64,000 nt of DNA from Nectonema munidae. Taxonomy: Eukaryota > Nematomorpha > Nectonematoida > Nectonematidae. A model generated the notes under the pieces. The model made no database searches. It had not been told where the DNA came from and was given only the letters and a program-made list of their open reading frames with translations. This document shows, one piece after another, positions 50,301 to 59,300 of the stretch; position 1 is the stretch's first letter, and each line of letters starts with the position of its first letter. The position numbers were made by a program, and so were the translations under genes. The DNA lies in the NCBI GenBank assembly GCA_030549495.1, contig JAUIRK010000945.1, positions 1,199,501 to 1,263,500 on the forward strand, read 5' to 3'.

Positions 50301-53300
50301 GACGTCACGGCGAAAATTTCAAAAAAAAAGAAGCTAATTTTGCATTTTTATATGAGTACGAAAGCAAAGATAACAATATAACATATCATTTCTGCAATAG
50401 ACAAATTTAAATATCTCTAAAAATGTCGTAGCTGGATTAAACCTCTTTGAAGAGCGGAATTTTGAGAATTTCATTGACAGTTGACATATTTAAAAGATTT
50501 TCATTTCGCGCAATACTGCTCTCAATAAAGAATTGAATACTTTGTTATACTTCTATGCCTACATATCAAAAAAATTTATGATTTAGCAAATTTGTGAATC
50601 AGAACACAAATTATGTCATTACTCGCAATCTGAAAGATTTTCAGAATCTTTCAAAAAATAATTTTTTTAAATGAGTTTTAACTTTTTATCAAAAATAAAG
50701 TGACATCTTCTCAAAACTTTTACCAAATCAAGATTTTTTTTTAATCAAAAATGAAAAAATACTATTTATTCATTTCCGTGAGTTCAAAAAAAGAAATAAG
50801 CTTTTTAATTTTTACTTAATCAAGAATTAAAAAAAAATTTACTTTTAATTCTTCAAAAAAAATTCAAATTTCGAAAGGCTTTTAAATTTCGGTTTATTTT
50901 GGTAAAAAGTTTCATATTATTATCATTATTAGTATTAGCAAAACTGATGCATCTGAAAAACTGTAAAGTTCTCATTTAAATAAGATATGGCTTTTAAATT
51001 GACAAAGGAGGAAATAAAGTGCACATACCCATCTGTTTTTCTTTGAGTGAGAGCAAATCAAGGAAGGAATTTTTTTCATCTGAGCAAATATCCTTGTATG
51101 TAGCGAAAGTATTCGGATAAAAGGATTTAACTTTTAAAAAGATTGGTGAGGATTCTTCGAAAAGAATTTGCGTGTTTTCAAAGCAGTCTTTCAAAAATCC
51201 CATCGCTCCATCATTCTTTTGAGAAAAGCTTGAGAGTAAAGAATCATGCAGAAAAAAAGAAGTCACTTGACTATGATGGTTCATAAAAGGGCCTAGCACA
51301 GAAATCTTTTTGGAGAAAAACAGTTATCAATCATGATCAAATATGTTGATTTTATCTATTGTAGGTTATAGACATACGTGAGTGTGAACAAAAGCCAGAT
51401 GTGTAAAACCAAAATATTTAGAGTTTGACAAAAATATTGAGGCTAAACTTTAGAAATTAACAACAAATATTACATTGACTTCCGGGCAAATCTAAAATAT
51501 ATTACAGTACTGACTCGGTTGTTACAGATTATCAAGAAGAAATTGATCTCTATCCAATGGAGTTTATAAATTCCTTGACACCATCTGGTATGCCACAACA
51601 TAAGCTCATTTTAAAAGTAGGTTGTATCGTAATGCTTCTTCGAAATCTTAGCCTTAAAGATGGTCTCTGTAATGGAACCACGTCTTAGATACGATACAAA
51701 TCTTCCTTTTCAAATTAAGCGTGTTCAGTTTCCACTCAGATTGTCTTATGCACTCACTATCAATAAAAGTCAGGGACAGAATTTTGAAAAAGTTGGTATT
51801 TTAGTAGGTACTTTTTTTTTTAGCAAATATTGAACTAGGAAGTTAAATTAGAACAATGATAAGGAAAAATTAAAACACACTTTTTATTTGCCCTTATCTG
51901 TATATTTTCTATTGGGTTTAATACTGGAATAAACTTGTTAATTGAAATAAGTGATGCAAAATAATTTGATTGGTTAAAAAAATCATTCAAAAATTTTTAT
52001 CCAATCAGATTAAAGAGTTTGTGTAGGCCAACCGTCAGAAAAAAGACGCTAACTTTTCAAATGCATAATATAGATTCAAGAAACATATGCATGAATCCAT
52101 ACACGAATAGCATTTTTTATGCTTCCCAGACATTTCAGAGAACGAACATTTAAACGAAAATCTAGTAACGTAGCTACATGTATTATATTTCGTTTTTTTG
52201 ACTTTGGATTATATAAATAAGGTCTTTTTTCAATTTTGAATATCTTTCAAAAAAAATTTTTTGGAAAATTTTCTTTCAGCAATCCTTGTTGCCTAACCTT
52301 CGTAAAGTCCGTTCGAAAAAATGAATTGACCAAATGTTCGGTCATCGTTTTATGCGGTATAATCTTAACCATGTGGTAACGACGGTATCTGATGGGTTAT
52401 TTATTGTCAAAGAAGAGAACATGACAAGAGAATGACAAAAATATACAAACGAGTGATGTAATAAAAAGGTGACAAAAAATACTGAAGTTCAAAGGAGCGA
52501 CAAATCAAAGGAGAATACAAGACAAAAGAGTGATAAAAATAAATATTAATTTTTGCCGATTTATTTTATGCCTTTGATGTAATGAATAGTTTGCACTTTT
52601 GGAATTTTATAAGGAAATGAAAAGAAACAAAAGACATAAAAAAAAATGACCAACTTTAATAATAATCAATTAAATAAACTAAACAAACAAACAAATAAAC
52701 AAACAGACAGACTAACTGATGAACAAACTATGTCATCGCTCCTTAGAGCGCACTCCGTATCTGATATATCAAAAATTCAGACTTTTTTAGGTGAGCCGAA
52801 CCGTATGCGAGAATCAACAAAGTATAGATTTGTGAATGAAGCACAAGGTATGACGATATCAGCGGTGAAATATGACGTTAACATTTTGGTTATTTATTTA
52901 CATACTTTAATTCTTCTAAAGGAAGAAGAGGCAAAAAATTTATCGATGGGCTCAAAGAAGCTTTGGAAAAGAGTTGCAACGCAATGGAGATGAGAAGGAA
53001 GAAAGATCGAACAACTTGGCGTTCCATGGTTGCCCACGTCCAAATGGATATGGCACAATGATGGTGATGACATACAACAAACTATGAGTATTTCTTATCA
53101 TCTATAGAAACTTTTTATCTTGCAAATTTGGAGTATGAAGAAAAAGAGAGATACACACGAATTTGTTGTAAAAGAAAGAGTCGAAGATCCAAAGAATGTG
53201 AAAATGGACATTTCGAAGCATTTTTCAATGGATAGCGAGTATTGTCAGTTCAAACTAAAAGCAACATTTTCAAATCATTCGTCACTGAGTCTGAACACTC

Positions 53301-56300
53301 GAGCTCGTGGTGTTGCATAAAAAAATTGGCAAAAAAGAATGCGATCATTTTACCAAACTTCTTCAAATACTGCCTATGCGAATATGCACCATCCATCTCA
53401 TTCGAAAATCGTTCACATTTTGCTTTTAACATAAGTTTCCTCCACTGAAAACTTTGATTAGCCAGAACAATATAATGCTGATTTGGGTGTCGTTTAGATC
53501 AAATACATCATTCGTCAATTTCATCGCATTTAAAATGCAATCCAAATCCTTACTCACGTTATGTTTAATACTTAAAACGGTACTCTCTCACTTCTTTCAA
53601 GTTTCAAAGATTCATTTTAATTAACCCTAAAAATTATATGTTTTTCTTTTAATTCTACGCCTACAAATTGTCATCAGAATTTAGAAAATCGCTTTAGAGC
53701 TCTTAACCAAACTCTAAGATAAATCTTTCTTCTTCTCCTCATTGATCCCACATATATATGCGGTAGTTGGGTCAGATAACGATCTTTTCCATCCAGTTCT
53801 GTTTTCTGAATTGCTTTCTATCCTTTCCAGCCAGATTCATTCCAGTCTTCTTCGCTTTAACGGGTTAATGACCAGAGTCCACTATAGTGAACTTTATAAA
53901 TCTATGAATGCCTGCGTTTATTATTGCTTTTTAATAGAAATCGTCTGATTATACTGGCGACTAACTGGTTATTTTTTTCTATCCGATCATTTACAAAGTC
54001 AGACTATGCTTACAATTTTCATTCTTCATCGCATTTCTCCATTTTTCACGTGATCTTTCCTTGTGTGGTAAATCTCTAGCATCAGCAAATCTTCATCTCA
54101 GCTAATAATACGTTTGTATGTTTGGCTGAAAAAGGAAAATCAATTGATAAAAGCAAAGATTGGCTTACCAAACAAAACGTATAGAGGAAATGTGCTTTCC
54201 TAAAATAAAAAGTAATTTTTACTTACAGCAACACCGAGTCTTTGCTAAATTGATGGAGGGTACGGGAAAGAAAGTTGAGCAAAAGAATTGGATAAAAATT
54301 ATGTGATAGAAAAATATCTTCACGAAATTGTAGGAGTTCTTTGCAAAAATGTTCATCCTCTTGATGCACATTTTTTCGGAAACCGCATAAAAAATTTTCG
54401 GTGGAAAGAAGAACAGAAAGATATTCAATCTAAAATGAAAAATTGGGTAACAGAGTGCAAAAGTATTAAATTCCGAACATATGTTGTATGAGTGAATTTA
54501 ACTCCAATATCAAAAATAAAGAAACTTTTTGTGAAAAGTACACATATGCAAAGGATAAAATTGTTAAAACTTCTGCTCTGTTGGAAAAAAATAACGGATT
54601 CTTAAAAAAAAGTTTTCGGGTACGTTGGTAATCGAATCCAGACACTTTCAGTAGACCTTGGCAATAAAATCTCTAAAGTCTAACCACCGTGCCACCTACG
54701 TCAGTCCAACTGCGATAAATCCTTTTTTTATGGTTGGAAAATTTTTTAGCTGCAAAAGAATTACAGGAAGTCAAGTTTGCAAACTCCTGCCTGGCGTATG
54801 GTATAATTAAAGAAAGAACGTAGGTGTGTGCAGGCATTGCTTTCATATTACAGGTAGAGGGTTCATCTTAACAAAATTAAAGGATTTGATTGACAGCGCC
54901 AATGATATCAATATTTTTTCTATATTTGCCTTATATTTGCCTCATATTATTAGTACAAGCATATTGTCAACAAATGGATTCATTTTTTTATGATCGCGCG
55001 CGTAATGAAGGTGGAAACTTAGGTATATGTTTGTATGTAAAAATAACGTGCTGTTTTATATTTTTTTCTAAAAGATTAAATAAAAAAATGTTTAGAATAT
55101 AAAGAATATTTAAAAAGGTAACATAATCTTTAAAAGATTGAAAGAGATTTTGCACATGGCTATCCATCATGAGTGTGATAGGTAAGAAATTTTCTTTCCC
55201 TTGAGACAGAAGGAATACTCAAACGGAGTTTGAATCGGATCCAAAAATGCTTGAAATTTTTGGTGACGTGCCTTCAGAATTCCGATACTCATGAAGAATT
55301 GAAACAGAAAGGAGAGACGTAATTTCTTATTAATAAAACTTTAAATGAAAGAAAAGCTTGGCAAATGATAACAGTTGCCGCATCATGCATCTGAATTTTC
55401 AGAAGAAAAGTTTTGTAGGTATAGTTGGTAGAACAAGGAGAACGTTTTCACCATGACATATGTGGAATGGAAGGAGGGTATCAAGGTAAATGCAATGTTA
55501 ATGTGAAGGCTGACTTCATCTGGAATTTAAAGCGTGATGATATTTGTATGTTTCACAAAAAAAAATTCCAAAAAAGATATTTTTTTGTAAAAACCTCACT
55601 TAATTTCATTCATATTCTTAACTGTATACTTCTCTTTTGATAGCATTAATCTTTTCAGGAAAAGCATTTTTTTAGATCATGAATTTACTTTTGTGTACAA
55701 CTAAATTTCATAAATTTATGAAATCAAATTATCACATGCTTGATGTTACAATAAAATAGTTTACATTTTGTCGAAATCAGAAACACGGCATAAATATATG
55801 GAAAATGTTAAATAATTTAAAAAAAGAAAGAAAAAAAAAGTCAAATTGCGATGCTGGAAAAGTATGACAAAACAAAGAATTCTCATCTTTTGCATTAACA
55901 TTAGGAATGCCAACTACTCAAAAAAGCCATGTGGGTTGTACACGAAACGTAAGAGAAAGGAATTAAACAACTTTAAAACTTTGCGATAAATAGATGAAAA
56001 ACTTTATCTTTTTTTTAAAAAAAAAGCACTAAATAGTGGCACAAATCTGAAGCTACTTGCTTTTTAGACTATATTTCATGGAGTCTATAAAAGCCCGTAT
56101 GCACCAATTCACAAAATTTTATTAAATTTAAGCTAAATATTCACAAATAGTTAATGTCTTAAAATATTGCGTCTTCAAAATAATTCTATGTGAAGCCATG
56201 GCCTTTCTAGTGGTTAAACATTCTGAAGAAATCGGAATAAAAATTGGATAAAAATTCTTACTTCCTTTTGGCAGGTGATAGATGGAGTGGTCAGGGAACG

Positions 56301-59300
56301 CCTAAAGTCAGAAATGGAAAACATTTGGTTTAAAATTTCGGAGTGTACATCTGCATCAAAACGCGTGGATATTTTTTCAAAGAGAATCGCCGATAGAGTC
56401 AATGCTCTTTCATAGCTAAAAAAAAAAAAAGAATGAAAATTTATGCGTTAATAAAGTCAAACAATTTCAATAAATTTTACGTTGAAGTTAACGAAAGTGT
56501 GGAACGGTCTAGTCGTAGCACAAATAGTAATACGAGGAATTTAAAAGAATTATTATCCAATCAAAACGCTGATCTTTCACATCTTCACAAAATCAACCCT
56601 AGCACACACGCACATAGACAAATGTGAGGAGTGGTGAACTTGGCTCGGGCTTGGAACTGAGAAAATCAAAGCCTAAGAGGAAGGCAACATATGGCGCTAC
56701 CAGGGCGAAACGACGACCGCAAGTCGGTTGGCTGGTGCTACACATACGTATCGCTTCTGAAGAGAAAGGATCACCAAGGTTGCATACACTAACAATGCTC
56801 ACACTGACTCGAAACAGAGCAGTACGCATAGCAACCAACAAACCAAGAAACATGCATAAACCTGATCAAAGAAAACACAAAGATGGCAAAGTCATATTTA
56901 ATAGTTAAAGGCGAAAATAAAGAAGTGACACGCTTATCACGCCACCAAACACCAAATCCACATGAGGCATATTTGACGACGAGCATAAAATAACATCTCA
57001 CATTCCTGAATCAGCATACTTGACAAAAAGAAAGTCGTGGTTGCCAAGATCAACAACGCATGACTAAAATCAGCCTGGAAATGGAATGTGAATTCAGCTA
57101 TATCAAATCAAGCCCAAAAATATTAAATATATTACTTAATCGCGCGATTTGAAAATAGCATGCTAATAAGTTAGACGTATGTGAAGAATAGCAGGTGTCA
57201 AAAACTAATCTAAAAGATTTCTACTGAAAAACTTCAATTTTTGAAATCATAATTCCCCCAATTGACAGCGCTATAATTCAAATGAGGCAAAAAAAAACAA
57301 TGCTCTGTAAGGATTTAACTCGATTCTACTAGCAAACTTATTTTCACAACATTTTAGCATGCCTATAACATGGTGGTTCAGTTTGATTCAAATAAATATG
57401 AAGTGATCTTCTCACCAATGTAAACCTCTATAACAATTATCGCAACTAATAATAGCTCCGATAAATTTTGGAACCACTGTTTAAAGAGTTTGCTAATACT
57501 CATTGCAAGTGGCATTTTATGCCTAGCATCCACAAACTTTCTTCAAGAAGAAGATTTTAGAGATTATGAAATGATAAAAAAAACCTTATTTGTTGAAACT
57601 TTGTTTGCAAGGGATTATCTTGATTTTCAAAAGGCAGAATAGCGAAAAAATTTAGAAGAGAAAGAGTCTTCAAAAACGAGACTAATTCATTTGACGAGAG
57701 TGGAAATGAATTTTCTGATTTAAAGGAATCTAAGTAAGAACTGATGGAAGCTTCGAAGAATTTATACATTTCAGAATGGATGTGAGAAGCGGCGAATAAA
57801 AAAACTCCCGCAAAAAGAATTATAACACTTTTATCAAGAAGAAAGGAAGACTCGCTTTGAAGGAAAGCGCGAAAAATGTCAAAAAAGGAAAGCCAAAAGT
57901 GTGTACACGTGGAATACAGATTCGTGAAGAACTCGTTCAACTCATGCGCGTATTCCTTCTTCAATTCCAAAATTCTTCTCAAATCTAAGGAAAGAGCTTC
58001 CTTTTCAAATTGTTCATAGGTAGAGAGCAGAATTGAAGATGGATCTTTTACTCCAGCTCTACTGAATTTAGAGACGAACACACCTACCAATTCTTTGGAA
58101 GACAGCATCAACTCTTTTAATAAATGACGAGATGATAAAATCTTTTCAATGACTCTACCATCCATATTTTTCTTGACTTGATCCTTGGAATCGTTAGAGG
58201 CGTTTTGGAAGGAAGCGAGAGTGTAATGGAGAAGTAATTTGGATGAGATGTGATAATGCGAATCTTTGAATGACAAATATTCCATGAAAAGTTCTGGTGA
58301 TTCCTTGAAAAAGAAAAAAAGTACAATTCAATCTTTATATAATAAAATTAAGATCCGATGAGATTGAAAAAAAAATATATCTTTATTATCATTTAATTAA
58401 AGAAGCTTTCAACTTCAAGAATTAACTAACTGATATCAAACTAGTTAATTAAACTAAAAACATCTACCACTAATCAATTACTTCTTATTATACCTTACTT
58501 ATTGAATTCAAATTTTTTTACAAAATATTCTGAAAATAGTTTCTTTTTTTGTCAAAGTTTACTGAATTGTTCAGACTTTCCAAAGATGCGCCTTATTTCA
58601 AGGTAGCTCTTAAATTAGATTTAGACCAAAAAAAATTTCTAGAAAAAGATTTTAATCAATTAGAAAAAGTTTTAAGCATAAATTTTAAAACACTGGAGAA
58701 TGCTATGTCTACAAATATAGATAAAATCCTTCAGATGCATCATATAAAAATCTAACGGTAAAGGGTTTTCAATAAAAATGAGAAAGCTATGCATCCTGTT
58801 ACGAAATACCAGACATCACAAAATAGGTACCCGAACATTTAGCTCTAGCAATTAAGAACTGGTAGCACCATTGGAAGCAAAAATCTGGTATCTTCCCATC
58901 AAGAGTTAAAAGATTTAAACTCGAAAAATACAGAAAATGATGGTCATAAAAGGAATAGCTCTAAGGAAATATGATTTTTAAAAAATCGATAGCAAATCAG
59001 TAGTCATGTCAAGTTTATCATTCATCATAACACATTTGTTATGTAGCATATGGTATAGATAAAATTATCCATCATTTGATTTGTGTATAGAAGTTATGGA
59101 TAACAAAAGAAAAGTAAAATTGTGGTGCAGATTTGTAATCACAGCCATGCCATATCATAACACATTTGGCAATGTCACTTAGGGAGCATATGTTATTAAT
59201 CGCATAATTTGTAAAAAGGAAACAAAAATTAAGCTGAAGATTCGTATAGAACACAAGCTCGCAAACTTACTGAAAATAAAACATCATCGAATATCAATTC

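Noticed and set aside
54288-54491. + strand open frame as a gene
   Set aside because: It is antisense to listerin exon 54429-54227, which has perfect splice borders.
57557-58285. Independent single-exon gene starting at an internal ATG
   Set aside because: The frame continues upstream to a strong acceptor and joins exons on both sides in phase.
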